Shown here: positions 26,111 to 34,014 of the stretch, one piece after another
Numbering within the stretch: position 1 is the first letter of the stretch
Layout of the letters: each line of letters begins with the position of its first letter
Source of the DNA: Streptomyces abyssalis
GTDB lineage: Bacteria; Actinomycetota; Actinomycetes; Streptomycetales; Streptomycetaceae
Direction: 5' to 3'
Assembly (NCBI RefSeq): GCF_001751365.1
Contig: NZ_LJGT01000040.1
Coordinates: 1,316,636 to 1,380,635, forward strand
DNA: 64,000 nt
Position numbers and translations under genes: made by a program
The notes under the pieces: generated by a model
Told to the model about the DNA's origin: nothing
Databases searched by the model: none
Seen by the model: only the letters and a program-made list of their open reading frames with translations

Positions 26111-26150
26111 GGTGGTTACTCTTCGGTTACTTGACCGCTGAGTAACCACC
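26111..26150 (+). promoter_or_regulatory. Perfect inverted repeat abutting the enoyl-CoA hydratase Shine-Dalgarno
   Basis: GGTGGTTACT at 26111-26120 and its exact complement AGTAACCACC at 26141-26150 are separated by 20 bases that contain a further GGTTACT (26125-26131). The right arm ends at the base before GGAGG (26151-26155). It could be a repressor operator or an RNA hairpin limiting ribosome access. Confidence 0.55.
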
Positions 26151-26161
26151 GGAGGATGTCG

Positions 26162-26941
26162 ATGACCCTGCTGGACAAGGACGGCGTGCGTCTCGCCGTG
26201 GACGGCGCCGTGGCCACGGTCACGCTCTCCAATCCGGCCAAGCGCAACGTCCAGTCCCCGGCCCTGTGGAGGGCCCTCACCGAAGCCGGGCGCATCCTGC
26301 CGGGCGACGTGCGGGTCGTGGTGCTGCGCGCCGAGGGCAAGTCCTTCTCGGCGGGCCTGGACAAGCAGGCGTTCAGCCCCGGTGGGATCGACGGCGAGCT
26401 GTCGTTCGCCGATCTTGCGCACGCGTCCGACGAGACGCTCGACGAGGCCATCGCCGGCTTCCAGGAGGCGTTCGTCTGGTGGCGCCGGCCCGACCTGATA
26501 AGCATCGCCGCCGTGCAGGGGCACGCCATCGGTGCGGGCTTCCAGCTCGCGCTGGCCGCCGACGTGCGGGTGTGCGCCGACGACGTGCAGTTCGCCATGC
26601 GGGAGACCAGCCTCGGTCTCGTGCCCGACCTGACGGGCACGCATCCGCTCGTGGCCATCCTCGGGTACTCACGTGCGCTGGAGATCTGCGCCACGGGCCG
26701 CTACGTGCACGCCTCGGAGGCGGAGCGCACGGGGCTGGCGAATCTCGTCGTCCCCGCGGCGGAACTGGACGGCGCGGTCGCCGACCTCTCCGCCGCGCTG
26801 CTGGGAGCTCCGCGCAACGCCGTCGTCGAGACCAAGGCCCTGCTGCAGGGCGCCGTCGGGCACACGTACGAGGAACAGTGCGCCGCCGAGCGGGCTGCCC
26901 AGACGCGCAGGCTCCGCGACCTGGCGGGTATCGGCGAGTGA
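26162..26941 (+). CDS. Enoyl-CoA hydratase/isomerase family protein
   Basis: 259-residue crotonase-fold protein, likely hydrating or isomerising an acyl-CoA. Oxyanion-hole segments KSFSAGLDKQAF near residue 60 and QGHAIGAGFQLALAADVRV near residue 115 are clear. The position of the second catalytic acidic residue is occupied by the ETSLGLVPDLTGTHPL region. ATG at 26162 is preferred over 26156 because GGAGG lies six bases upstream. A perfect inverted repeat lies immediately before the Shine-Dalgarno. It is monocistronic between gbn and a palindromic terminator. Substrate unknown. Confidence 0.87.
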   Translation: MTLLDKDGVRLAVDGAVATVTLSNPAKRNVQSPALWRALTEAGRILPGDVRVVVLRAEGKSFSAGLDKQAFSPGGIDGELSFADLAHASDETLDEAIAGFQEAFVWWRRPDLISIAAVQGHAIGAGFQLALAADVRVCADDVQFAMRETSLGLVPDLTGTHPLVAILGYSRALEICATGRYVHASEAERTGLANLVVPAAELDGAVADLSAALLGAPRNAVVETKALLQGAVGHTYEEQCAAERAAQTRRLRDLAGIGE

Positions 26942-26956
26942 GCCGCGCCGGGTGAA

Positions 26957-26996
26957 CCAAGGCCCGTACACCCGGCGCCGGGTGTACGGGCCTTGG
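26957..26996. terminator. Perfect 40-base palindrome between convergent genes
   Basis: Two 20-base halves (26957-26976 and 26977-26996) are exact reverse complements with no loop. It starts 15 bases after the enoyl-CoA hydratase stop. It can serve as a bidirectional terminator for that gene and the leftward gene ending at 27135. Confidence 0.75.
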
Positions 26997-27134
26997 GCTG
27001 TCGGGCCGGAGGGGCGAGGCCGGGGAAGGGGCGGAGCCGGGCGAGCCTCCGCCGCTGAGCGTCGCCGGGTGATCAGCGGGGGGCGCTTCCGGCGCACCGT
27101 CCGTGCCGACCGGGTGCCGCCCCACTCCCGCGGA

Positions 27135-28016
27135 TCACCGGCTCCGGCCGGCGGCCGGGTCGATCGCGCTGACCAGTACGGCCACCGTCACCGGCAGCGC
27201 CTCCTCCTCCGCGTCCCAGGCGGCGGCCTTCTCGGCGGCCCGGCGTACGGCCCGGACCACGTCGAGAGCCCGTGCGCCCTCGGCGACCGCCAGCTGGATC
27301 AGCAGATGCCTGGCCGCCGTACAGCCGTCCCGGTCCACGGTGTCCGTGACGTCGACCGCCTCGGTGGGGAGGCGGCCGAGCGGCCCCAGCACCGGCGCGA
27401 GCCGCGCGACGCCCGGTACGGCGATGACGGCCTGCGCCGTCGCCGTACCGCGCGGATCGTCCGCCGGGGCCGGCGGCGGATGCTCTCCGCCGCCGGGAGG
27501 GTGCCGCTTCCGCCCTTCCTGCCGCCTGCCGGTGCCCGCGCCCGCGCCGCCGCCGTTCCCGGCCGGGTTCCGCGCGCCTGAGGTGCCGGGGGAGCCGTGG
27601 CCGTTGTGTCCGTCCCCGCTCTCCAGCAGGTCGGTGATCCGCAGATCCACGGTGGTCACGCGCAGCCCCAGCTCCCGGTCGGCCGCCGTCAGCAGGGTGG
27701 CGCGCAGCAGCTCCGCCATCGTCGTCAGCGGTGCGTGCGGGGTCGATTCGAACTCGGCGCCGACGCGCAGCGGCCCCGGCGGCAGTGCCGAGGGCGGAGG
27801 CGTGACGACCGGGGCGACTGCCCGCCCAGGGTCGGCCGCGGAGAGCCGCAGTGCGCCCAGGCGTACGTCCGGCAGGTCCCGCGAACCGGCCGTACGCAGA
27901 GTCGTCACCGCCGCGGTCTCCGCCAGCCACGCCCCGTCCGCCGCGTCCCCGAGGGGCAGCAGCCGTCCCATCCCGACCTGCTGCCGTACCGCCCGTGACA
28001 GCCCTTCGGCGTCCAT
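27135..28016 (-). CDS. P10-like conserved Streptomyces protein, divergent from the Asp23 operon
   Basis: About 293 residues from ATG 28016 (GTG at 28025, with AGAGGA six bases upstream, is an equal choice). The body contains DVRLGALRLSAADPG and LRVTTVDLRITDLLESGD, then a long Gly/Pro/Arg low-complexity insertion (about residues 145-195), then AVIAVPGVARLAPVLGPLG resembling the loop that Asp23-type proteins use around their VPGV motif, and ALDVVRAVRRAAEKAAAWD. From memory, databases label such genes nucleopolyhedrovirus P10 family, a name without functional content. Divergent placement and the VPGV-like segment hint at a link to the envelope-stress operon. Confidence 0.65.
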   Translation of the reverse strand: MDAEGLSRAVRQQVGMGRLLPLGDAADGAWLAETAAVTTLRTAGSRDLPDVRLGALRLSAADPGRAVAPVVTPPPSALPPGPLRVGAEFESTPHAPLTTMAELLRATLLTAADRELGLRVTTVDLRITDLLESGDGHNGHGSPGTSGARNPAGNGGGAGAGTGRRQEGRKRHPPGGGEHPPPAPADDPRGTATAQAVIAVPGVARLAPVLGPLGRLPTEAVDVTDTVDRDGCTAARHLLIQLAVAEGARALDVVRAVRRAAEKAAAWDAEEEALPVTVAVLVSAIDPAAGRSR

Positions 28017-28207
28017 GCGAGCCACGCTCCGTCCTCTTGTGAATCCTTGTGCGGCCGTGTGCCGGCAACGGCTTCCCGCGCACGACCCGGCGGAGCCCGA
28101 GTCGTCCGGGCCGGGTGTACATACACGGCGAACCGGAAGAATCAGACCTAATGTGGCACGAGAGCGGTGATTCAGGGCCGCTTCCTTCTCGGAAAGGGGT
28201 GAAGGCA

Positions 28208-28720
28208 ATGGCCGACACCAAGACCGGAAACCGGTTCGAGTCTCCCGGCCAGGGATCGCGTACGGCTTCACGTGACGGCGCGGGGGAGTCCCGCCGTCCC
28301 AAGGTCGAGCCGGCGAGCCGGGGGCGTACCACCATCTCCGACGGAGTGGTCGAGAAGATCGCGGGCCTCGCGGCGCGTGACGTGCCCGGAGTCCATGCGC
28401 TGGGCAGCGGGATGGCCCGCACCTTCGGGGCCATGCGTGACCGCGTTCCCGGCGGCAGCAGTTCCGCCGCGCGCGGCGTGAGCGCCGAGGTCGGCGAACT
28501 CCAGACGGCGCTCGACCTGGAGATCGTGGTCGAGTACGGGGTCGCCATCACCGATCTCGCCCGTTCCGTGCGGGAGAACGTCATCTCCGCGGTCGAGCGG
28601 ATGGCCGGCCTGGAAGTCGTCGAGGTCAACATCGCCGTCAGCGACGTCAAGCTGCCCGACGAACAGGACGAGGAATCAGAGGGGTCGAGCGGCTCGGGCG
28701 GCCGTTCGAGGCTGCAATAG
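28208..28720 (+). CDS. Asp23/Gls24 family envelope-stress protein
   Basis: 170 residues. The Asp23 domain starts after about 45 polar residues: RTTISDGVVEKIAGLAARDVPGVHALG, then LDLEIVVEYGVAITDLARSVRENVISAVERMAGLEVVEVNIAVSDV, the complete family core. No membrane span. In Staphylococcus, Asp23 is tethered to the membrane by AmaP; an AmaP-type gene is the fifth of this operon. GGGGTGAAGG precedes ATG 28208. It is the first gene of a five-gene rightward operon. Confidence 0.9.
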   Translation: MADTKTGNRFESPGQGSRTASRDGAGESRRPKVEPASRGRTTISDGVVEKIAGLAARDVPGVHALGSGMARTFGAMRDRVPGGSSSAARGVSAEVGELQTALDLEIVVEYGVAITDLARSVRENVISAVERMAGLEVVEVNIAVSDVKLPDEQDEESEGSSGSGGRSRLQ

Positions 28721-28776
28721 CAGCGCGGCGGACCACCCGGCCGCGCACACATGTGTACTGAACGAAGGGGCGCACG

Positions 28777-28965
28777 ATGAGCATGGCCGTGATCGGCTTG
28801 ATCGCAGGGATGGCACTGGGCTTCGCCGGGTACTTCGGCGGGTTCGGTGCCTTCCTGCTCGTGGCGGCGCTGGGCGGTTTCGGCTTCGTCGTGGGCCGCT
28901 TCCTCGACGGTGATCTGCGAGCGGAAGACTTCTTCCGCATGCGTGACGAGAGCCGGCGCAGATGA
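28777..28965 (+). CDS. Small Gly/Phe-rich membrane protein of the Asp23 operon
   Basis: 62 residues: MSMAVIGLIAGMALGFAGY followed by a second hydrophobic Gly/Phe-rich stretch to about residue 40, then a charged tail LDGDLRAEDFFRMRDESRRR. Probably two short membrane spans with the tail in the cytoplasm. AAGGGG lies seven bases upstream of the ATG. Similar small proteins occur between Asp23 genes in actinomycetes. Role unknown; possibly an additional membrane tether. Confidence 0.8.
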   Translation: MSMAVIGLIAGMALGFAGYFGGFGAFLLVAALGGFGFVVGRFLDGDLRAEDFFRMRDESRRR

Positions 28966-28978
28966 CGGGACCAGGACG

Positions 28979-29395
28979 GTGACACAGGCGGAGACGGAAG
29001 AGCCGGACCCCGCGGAGACCGGGTCCGCGAAAGGCGGGGAGACCGACGGAGCGGAACGCGGCGCGACCACCGTCGTCGAGAGGGTGGTCGCGAAGGTCGC
29101 CGTGCAGGCCGCGAGGGAGGCACTCCGTACCTCGCCCGCTGCCTTCAAAGTGCCGTCCGGGCCCCGCAGTTGGCCCCGCGCCTCGGCCCGTGTGCGGGAC
29201 CGGACCGCCCGGGTCCGGGTCCTCGTCGAGCTGGGCTACCCTTCCGACATCGGCGCGCAGTGTGCCGCGGTGCGTCGACAAGTCGTTTCACGGGTAAAGG
29301 AATTGGTCGGCATGGATGTGCCGGAGGTGGCCGTGGGCGTGGGACGGCTGCACTCCGAGCAACTGGACGGCGAGAGGTCCGGGAGGGTCCGGTGA
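28979..29395 (+). CDS. Second Asp23-like protein of the operon
   Basis: About 138 residues from GTG 28979. The first 35 are acidic and Thr/Gly-rich. The rest (VVERVVAKVAVQAAREAL, ARVRVLVELGYPSDIGAQCAAVRRQVVSRVKELVGMDVPEVAVGVGRL) is a shortened Asp23-like fold keeping the C-terminal helix and strand. The stop is overlapped by the next gene (GTGA). Two Asp23-type subunits in one operon suggest a mixed polymer or a specialised partner. The start codon is the least certain part. Confidence 0.72.
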   Translation: MTQAETEEPDPAETGSAKGGETDGAERGATTVVERVVAKVAVQAAREALRTSPAAFKVPSGPRSWPRASARVRDRTARVRVLVELGYPSDIGAQCAAVRRQVVSRVKELVGMDVPEVAVGVGRLHSEQLDGERSGRVR

Positions 29396-30069
29396 GTGAC
29401 GAGCGCACCCAGCGGCTGCCGACGCTGGAGAAGGAGCCGCCTACGGCTCCGGGAGCGGGCGGGGGCGACCTCGAGCAGGCCACGTCCGCCGCCGGCTACG
29501 ACCCTGGAAGCCGGCCCGGACAGGCGGGCCGCGCAGGGCGGTTCTGGTCGGTGCGGCGTCTGCCCGCCGGCATCGTCTCGCTGCTGGCGCTCGCCGTCGC
29601 GGGGCTGCTCCTCTACGACGTGGTGTCCGTACGGCTCGGCAACTCCGCCATGACCTGGCGCCGTACGCTCGCCGACGAGATGGCGGCGACGCCCGTGGAC
29701 GACGTCAAGGTCCGCGTGGCCGCCGCCGTCGTGGCGCTGCTGGGCCTGTGGCTGATCGCGCTCGCCGTCACTCCCGGGCGCCGGGGGCTGCTTCCCATGC
29801 GCCGCGAAGTCACCGGTGTGCGGGCCGGGTTGGAGCGCAGTGCCGCCTCGCTGGTGCTGCGGGACCGGGCCATGCGGGTGGCCGGTGTGCAGTCGGTTCG
29901 GGTCGCCGTGGGGCGGCGCAAGGTACGTGCGAGTGCCCAGGCGCACTTCAGGGATCTTCACGAGGTACGCGGAGACCTCGACTCCGCGCTGGGCGACGGC
30001 ATCCGGCAGCTCGGACTGGCCCGTCAGCCAGGGCTGTCCGTGCACGTACAACGTCCGAAGAAGCGGTGA
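29392..30069 (+). CDS. DUF6286-like membrane protein of the Asp23 operon
   Basis: 225 residues. A polar N terminus is followed by two hydrophobic spans (IVSLLALAVAGLLLYDVVSV near 60 and AAAVVALLGLWLIALAV near 110), then a soluble C-terminal domain RREVTGVRAGLERSAASLVLRDRAM...GVQSVRVAVGRRKVRASAQAHF, which has the strand pattern of the Asp23/AmaP soluble region. GTG at 29392 sits in a GTGA overlap with GGAGG five bases upstream. It is expected to anchor Asp23-type proteins at the membrane. Confidence 0.78.
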   Translation: MSDERTQRLPTLEKEPPTAPGAGGGDLEQATSAAGYDPGSRPGQAGRAGRFWSVRRLPAGIVSLLALAVAGLLLYDVVSVRLGNSAMTWRRTLADEMAATPVDDVKVRVAAAVVALLGLWLIALAVTPGRRGLLPMRREVTGVRAGLERSAASLVLRDRAMRVAGVQSVRVAVGRRKVRASAQAHFRDLHEVRGDLDSALGDGIRQLGLARQPGLSVHVQRPKKR

Positions 30070-30680
30070 GCGGAATGGACCGGGCCCTGCGGAGCTGCAA
30101 CCGGGTGCTGCTGGCACTGGCGGGTGTGCTGCTGCTCGCTCTCGGACTCGCGCTGCTGGCCGGCGGGTTCGACCTGGCGCGGCAGTGGAACCTCGCGATG
30201 CCCTCGGGCTGGCCGTGGACGGAACCGGACGACGTGCTGCTGTCCCGCGCCGACCGTACGCAATGGCGCTCGGAGAGCTGGTGGTGGTCCGCCGTGATCG
30301 CCGCTCTGGCCCTCCTGGTGATCCTGCTGCTGTGGTGGCTGCTGGTCACTCTGCGACGGCGCAGGCTGGGCGAGGTCCTCGTCGAAAGCGGCGACGGCGA
30401 GGGCGCGTTGCTGCGCGGAAGGGCGCTCTCCAACGTGCTGGAGGCCGAGGCCGCCTCGCTGCCCGGGGTCGACAAGGCAGCGGTGCGCCTGAGCGGTAAG
30501 CGCACCTCTCCGCGCGCGTCGGTGGAACTGCTGCTCTCGGCGCACGCCGAGCCGGGGCCGGTGCTGGGCCGCGTCACCGACGAGGCGCTCGAACACGCAC
30601 GGACCTCGGCGTCGCTGGACGGACTGCCGGCAGAGGTCCGGTTGGGCGCGGCCAAGCACCGCCCGGAGCGGGTGGTCTGA
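30066..30680 (+). CDS. amaP: AmaP-type alkaline-shock membrane anchor protein
   Basis: 204 residues with two hydrophobic segments at about 8-35 (VLLALAGVLLLALGLALLAGG) and 75-97 (AVIAALALLVILLLWWLLVTL) and a cytoplasmic C-terminal domain including ASLPGVDKAAVRLSGKRTSP. Two spans around a short exterior loop plus a cytoplasmic domain is the AmaP layout, the membrane receptor for Asp23 in firmicutes. Start GTG 30066 overlaps the previous stop; ATG at 30075 is possible. Last gene of the operon. Confidence 0.78.
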   Translation: MSGMDRALRSCNRVLLALAGVLLLALGLALLAGGFDLARQWNLAMPSGWPWTEPDDVLLSRADRTQWRSESWWWSAVIAALALLVILLLWWLLVTLRRRRLGEVLVESGDGEGALLRGRALSNVLEAEAASLPGVDKAAVRLSGKRTSPRASVELLLSAHAEPGPVLGRVTDEALEHARTSASLDGLPAEVRLGAAKHRPERVV

Positions 30681-30767
30681 CGGTTCGCCGTCTTCCACGG
30701 CACCCCGGCTTCACGGTCTTCGGCTCTTCGCGGGTGCGGTGAGGGTGTGCGGCCGCGGGTGCGCGGC

Positions 30768-31529
30768 TCAGAACCCGCGCCGTGCGCCCCCGTCGACGGG
30801 CAGCATGACGCCCGTGAGGTAGGACGCCGCCGGTGACAGCGCGAACGCCGTCGTACGCCCGAACTCCTCCGGAGTCCCGTAGCGGCGCAGCGGGATCGTG
30901 GCCTCGTTGCGCTCACGCGCGGCGTCGCCGTCGCCGGAGAGCGAGTCGAGGTACTGCAGCCGCTCGGTGTCGATCCGGCCCGGCAGCAGTCCGAGCACGC
31001 GGATGCCCAGCGGCCCCGCCTCGTTGGCGAGGGTCTTGGCGAAGCCGGCCAGCCCCGGGCGCAGGCCGTTGGACAGGGTGAGTCCCGGAATCGGCTCGTG
31101 CACCGAACCGGAGAGGACGAAGGCGATGACGCCGCCCTCGCCCAGCTCGCCGGCAGCCGTACGGGCCAGCCGCACCGCCCCGAGGAACACCGTCTCGAAC
31201 GCGGACTGCCACTGCTCGTCGGAGAGCGAGTCGGCCGGTACGCCGGCGGGCGGACCCCCGACGCTGATCAGCACACCGTCGAAGCGCCCGAAGCTGCTCC
31301 TGGCCGTCTCGATGAGGCGCTCCGCGGTGTCCGGTGCGGCGTTGTCGGCGCCGATCCCGACGGCCGCTCCCGAGCCCAGCTGCGCGGCGGCCTCGGTGGC
31401 GGCCTCATCGGTACGGCCGGAGACGACCACCTTGGCCCCGTCGGCGACAAGCGCTTCCGCCGCCGCGTAACCGAGTCCGCGGGTGGCTCCGGTGATGACG
31501 TAGACGCGGTCCTTCAGCCCGAGATCCAT
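30768..31529 (-). CDS. SDR-family protein lacking the canonical Tyr-x-x-x-Lys
   Basis: 253-residue Rossmann protein. Nucleotide binding is normal (ITGATRGLGYAAAEAL; an NADPH-type Arg follows at SGRTDE), and LSGSV supplies the usual Ser. Where YxxxK is expected the sequence reads LTLSNGLRPGLAGFAKTLA, so the catalytic Tyr is absent and the Lys is displaced. This matches a subgroup I recall with the same substitution, so it is probably a family trait rather than damage. Ends VDGGARRGF. Substrate and even catalysis are uncertain. Confidence 0.85.
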   Translation of the reverse strand: MDLGLKDRVYVITGATRGLGYAAAEALVADGAKVVVSGRTDEAATEAAAQLGSGAAVGIGADNAAPDTAERLIETARSSFGRFDGVLISVGGPPAGVPADSLSDEQWQSAFETVFLGAVRLARTAAGELGEGGVIAFVLSGSVHEPIPGLTLSNGLRPGLAGFAKTLANEAGPLGIRVLGLLPGRIDTERLQYLDSLSGDGDAARERNEATIPLRRYGTPEEFGRTTAFALSPAASYLTGVMLPVDGGARRGF

Positions 31530-31573
31530 GGCTCACAGTGTGCTCCACCGCATCCCGGCGCGCGCACGCAGGG

Positions 31574-32551
31574 TCAGTCCGCGCCCGTGCGGCCTCCTGC
31601 CGGCGCCGCGGAGGGGGCGGTCTCCGGCTCGCTGTCGGCACGTACGGGGGCGGCACGGTCCGTGGTGTCGGCGGTGTCCGCTCCGTCCGCGGCGCCTGCG
31701 GCGTCAGCCGGGTCTGCTGCCGCGCCCGCTGCCGGGGACGGCTTCGCGCCGTCCGCGCCGTCCGCGCCGTCCGCCTCCGAGGACCCCGCCGCCTCCGCGG
31801 CCCGGCGGTCCCGGCGTTCGCGCCGTACGAGGACCACCCAGCCGACGGGCACCGCCGCGGCGAAGAGCCACCACTGGACGGCGTAGGCCATGTGCGCGCC
31901 GATGCTGCTGTGGTCCGGCTCGGCGATCCGCTGCGGCTGCCCTGCTCCCGGTTCCGGCGATGTGGCCGTGAGCTGGAGGTACCCGTGCAGCACCGGACGG
32001 TCGAGCGCCTCCGCCTGCTGCCGGCTGTTGATCAGCATCACCTGCCGGGGCGGCAGACCCGGCTTGTCCTTGATGCCGCTGGCCTCGCTCGTCTCATCGG
32101 TCATGACACGGCCGGTGACGGTCACCTCGCCACGGGGCGGAGCGGGCACCTCCGGGAAGCGGGTGAGGTCGCCGCCCGCCTCGATCCAGCCGCGGTTGAC
32201 CAGGACGGCGCTGCCGTCGTCACGGATGAGCGGTGTGACGACGAAGTATCCGATCGACTTCTCGTCGGCTCCCGTGCGCTGCCGCACCACGACCTCGTGG
32301 CGGGTGTCGTAGCGCCCCGTGGCCTTCGCCGTACGGAACTGGTCGTCCTCCGCGGGGCCGTGCCGGGTGCCGCTGACCCGGTCGAACGGTACCGGCGCGG
32401 CCGCGAGGCTGGAGGCGATCAGTTCGTTGTGCGCCACCCGCGACTCGTGCCTGTGCAGCTGCCAGAAGCCCAGCTTGATCATCGCGGGGATGAGCGCGAG
32501 GCCGAGAAGGGTGAGAATCACCCACTGCCTGGACAACAGGAAGCGGTACAC
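31574..32551 (-). CDS. SURF1 family cytochrome c oxidase assembly protein
   Basis: Helps heme a insertion or assembly of the aa3 oxidase. 325 residues: an N-terminal span (WVILTLLGLALIPAMIKLGFWQLHR, with the family WQ), a periplasmic domain with GYFVVTPLIRDDGSAVLVNRGWIE, and a C-terminal span HMAYAVQWWLFAAAVPVGWVVLVRR, the SURF1 signature with the conserved QWW. A 70-residue Ala/Asp/Gly tail includes ADGADGADGA, encoded by a nine-base repeat at about 31747-31774. No oxidase genes are adjacent. Start ATG 32551. Confidence 0.92.
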   Translation of the reverse strand: MYRFLLSRQWVILTLLGLALIPAMIKLGFWQLHRHESRVAHNELIASSLAAAPVPFDRVSGTRHGPAEDDQFRTAKATGRYDTRHEVVVRQRTGADEKSIGYFVVTPLIRDDGSAVLVNRGWIEAGGDLTRFPEVPAPPRGEVTVTGRVMTDETSEASGIKDKPGLPPRQVMLINSRQQAEALDRPVLHGYLQLTATSPEPGAGQPQRIAEPDHSSIGAHMAYAVQWWLFAAAVPVGWVVLVRRERRDRRAAEAAGSSEADGADGADGAKPSPAAGAAADPADAAGAADGADTADTTDRAAPVRADSEPETAPSAAPAGGRTGAD

Positions 32552-32576
32552 GTCTGACGACGGTACTCCCCGGTGC

Positions 32577-33662
32577 TCACAGCTCCGAGGCTGGGGCCAC
32601 GTCCTGCAGGAGCCGGTGGAAGGCCGCCTCGTCCAGCACGGGCGTGCCGTACGCCTGCGCCTTGACGACCTTCGAGGTGAGGGCCTCCGGGTCGTTCGTG
32701 ACCAGGAGGCTGGTCAGACGCGAGACATGGGAGGAGATGTGCAGCCCCGCATCCGTCGCCCGGTCCTCCAGCAGCTCGCGGTCGACCGAGGTGTCCCCCG
32801 AGATGGCGACCCGCATCCCCTGCACGAGCCGGCCGCCCTCCTCGAAGCGCCCCGGGTTCGGAAAGGGGCAGGCGGGCCGTTTCCGTGAGCGGCGCCAGCC
32901 GTACCCGTACGGACGCGGCCCCGTCACGCCCCACGGCCGGCTCCCGAAGAAGCCGCCGGTGCCCTCAGGACGCGGCCCCGGCCGCTCCGGCCACTCCGAC
33001 AGGGGCCGGCAGGCGTGCAACGGCAGCCGCACCTCCTGCTGGACGGCGAGATGGAGGCTCGGCCGGAACGCCTCGGCCAGCACGCGCGCGTCGTCGAGGG
33101 CGTGGTGCGCCCGCTGCTGGGCGACCCCGTAGTGCGCGGCGAGCGACTCCAGTTTGTGGTTGGGCAGCGGGAGCGAGAGCTGCTTGGAGAGGGCGATCGT
33201 GCACAGCCGCTGGCGGACGGGCGGTGTGCGCCGCGCACGTGCGTACTCCCGCGCGATCATCGACCAGTCGAAGACGGCGTTGTGCGCGACGAGGACGCGG
33301 CCGTCGAGACGGGTGGCCAGATCGTCGGCGATCTCCGTGAACAGCGGTGCGTCGGCGAGGTCTTCGGAGGTGAGGCCGTGGATCCAGGTGGGGCCCGGAT
33401 CGCGCTGCGGGTTGACCGTCGAATACCAGTGGTCCTCGACCTCGCCCCGGGCGTCCAGACGGTAGACGGCGGCGGAGACGATGCGGTCGTCGCGGGCCAG
33501 GCCCGTCGTCTCCACGTCCACCACCGCGTAGCTCTGCGGATAGCCGTCCGGCCAGACGGGCCCGGCTCCGGCGCCGACGGCTGGTGACTGAGCGGGGATA
33601 CGGCCGGCTGCCGCCGGCTGGTCCTCGGGCTCGCCCGGGAGTGCCGTCTGGTCTTCGAGCAT
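32577..33662 (-). CDS. DEDDh 3'-5' exonuclease with C-terminal BRCT-like domain
   Basis: 361 residues. The exonuclease domain has all DEDDh motifs: AVVDVETTG (Exo I, Asp/Glu), VAHNAVFDWSMIAREY (Exo II, Asp), and HHALDDAR (Exo III, His and Asp). After a Pro/Arg/Tyr-rich linker comes GMRVAISGDTSVDRELLEDRATDAG with SRLTSLLVTNDPEALTSKVVKAQAYGTPVLDE, a BRCT-like fold as in the NAD-dependent ligase and polymerase III epsilon relatives. ATG 33662 is used; an upstream frame start at 33755 adds non-protein-like residues. Likely DNA repair or proofreading. Confidence 0.88.
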   Translation of the reverse strand: MLEDQTALPGEPEDQPAAAGRIPAQSPAVGAGAGPVWPDGYPQSYAVVDVETTGLARDDRIVSAAVYRLDARGEVEDHWYSTVNPQRDPGPTWIHGLTSEDLADAPLFTEIADDLATRLDGRVLVAHNAVFDWSMIAREYARARRTPPVRQRLCTIALSKQLSLPLPNHKLESLAAHYGVAQQRAHHALDDARVLAEAFRPSLHLAVQQEVRLPLHACRPLSEWPERPGPRPEGTGGFFGSRPWGVTGPRPYGYGWRRSRKRPACPFPNPGRFEEGGRLVQGMRVAISGDTSVDRELLEDRATDAGLHISSHVSRLTSLLVTNDPEALTSKVVKAQAYGTPVLDEAAFHRLLQDVAPASEL

Positions 33663-34014
33663 GGTCACAGAGAATACGGGGCGGCACTGACACTTCCCGC
33701 GGGGCCTGCCGGGGAGTGTCCCGGATGCGGGGCATCGGGGAGAAGTCCTGACCATGCGTCAATGTCCGTGCTTACACGGGAGTTTCGGGACGGAAGCACG
33801 CGCGGCGGCGGTCATGGAATCAGACGCCCGGGCACCCGCGGAGGCGCACGTGGAAGCCGCACGGACGCACCGGTGGGAGCGGTCCGCAGCGCTCCGTGGC
33901 GGGCCGCGCGCCGGGGGAGGGACGGGGCCGGGCGGCAGGGCTGACGGTCACTCAGTTTGTACTAGTCGGTAACAACCCCTGGCGGGGGGCGCCGTCCGCG
34001 CTTACCTTGCTGAC
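33663..34014. other. Gene-free divergent region
   Basis: No credible gene in 352 bases between the exonuclease and the desaturase-like gene. The right end holds TTGT-N11-ACAA (33957-33975) around an ACTAGT palindrome, a weak operator candidate, and TTACCT at 34002-34007, a possible -10 element that would start the desaturase message at or next to its ATG. The rest is featureless GC-rich sequence. Confidence 0.4.
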
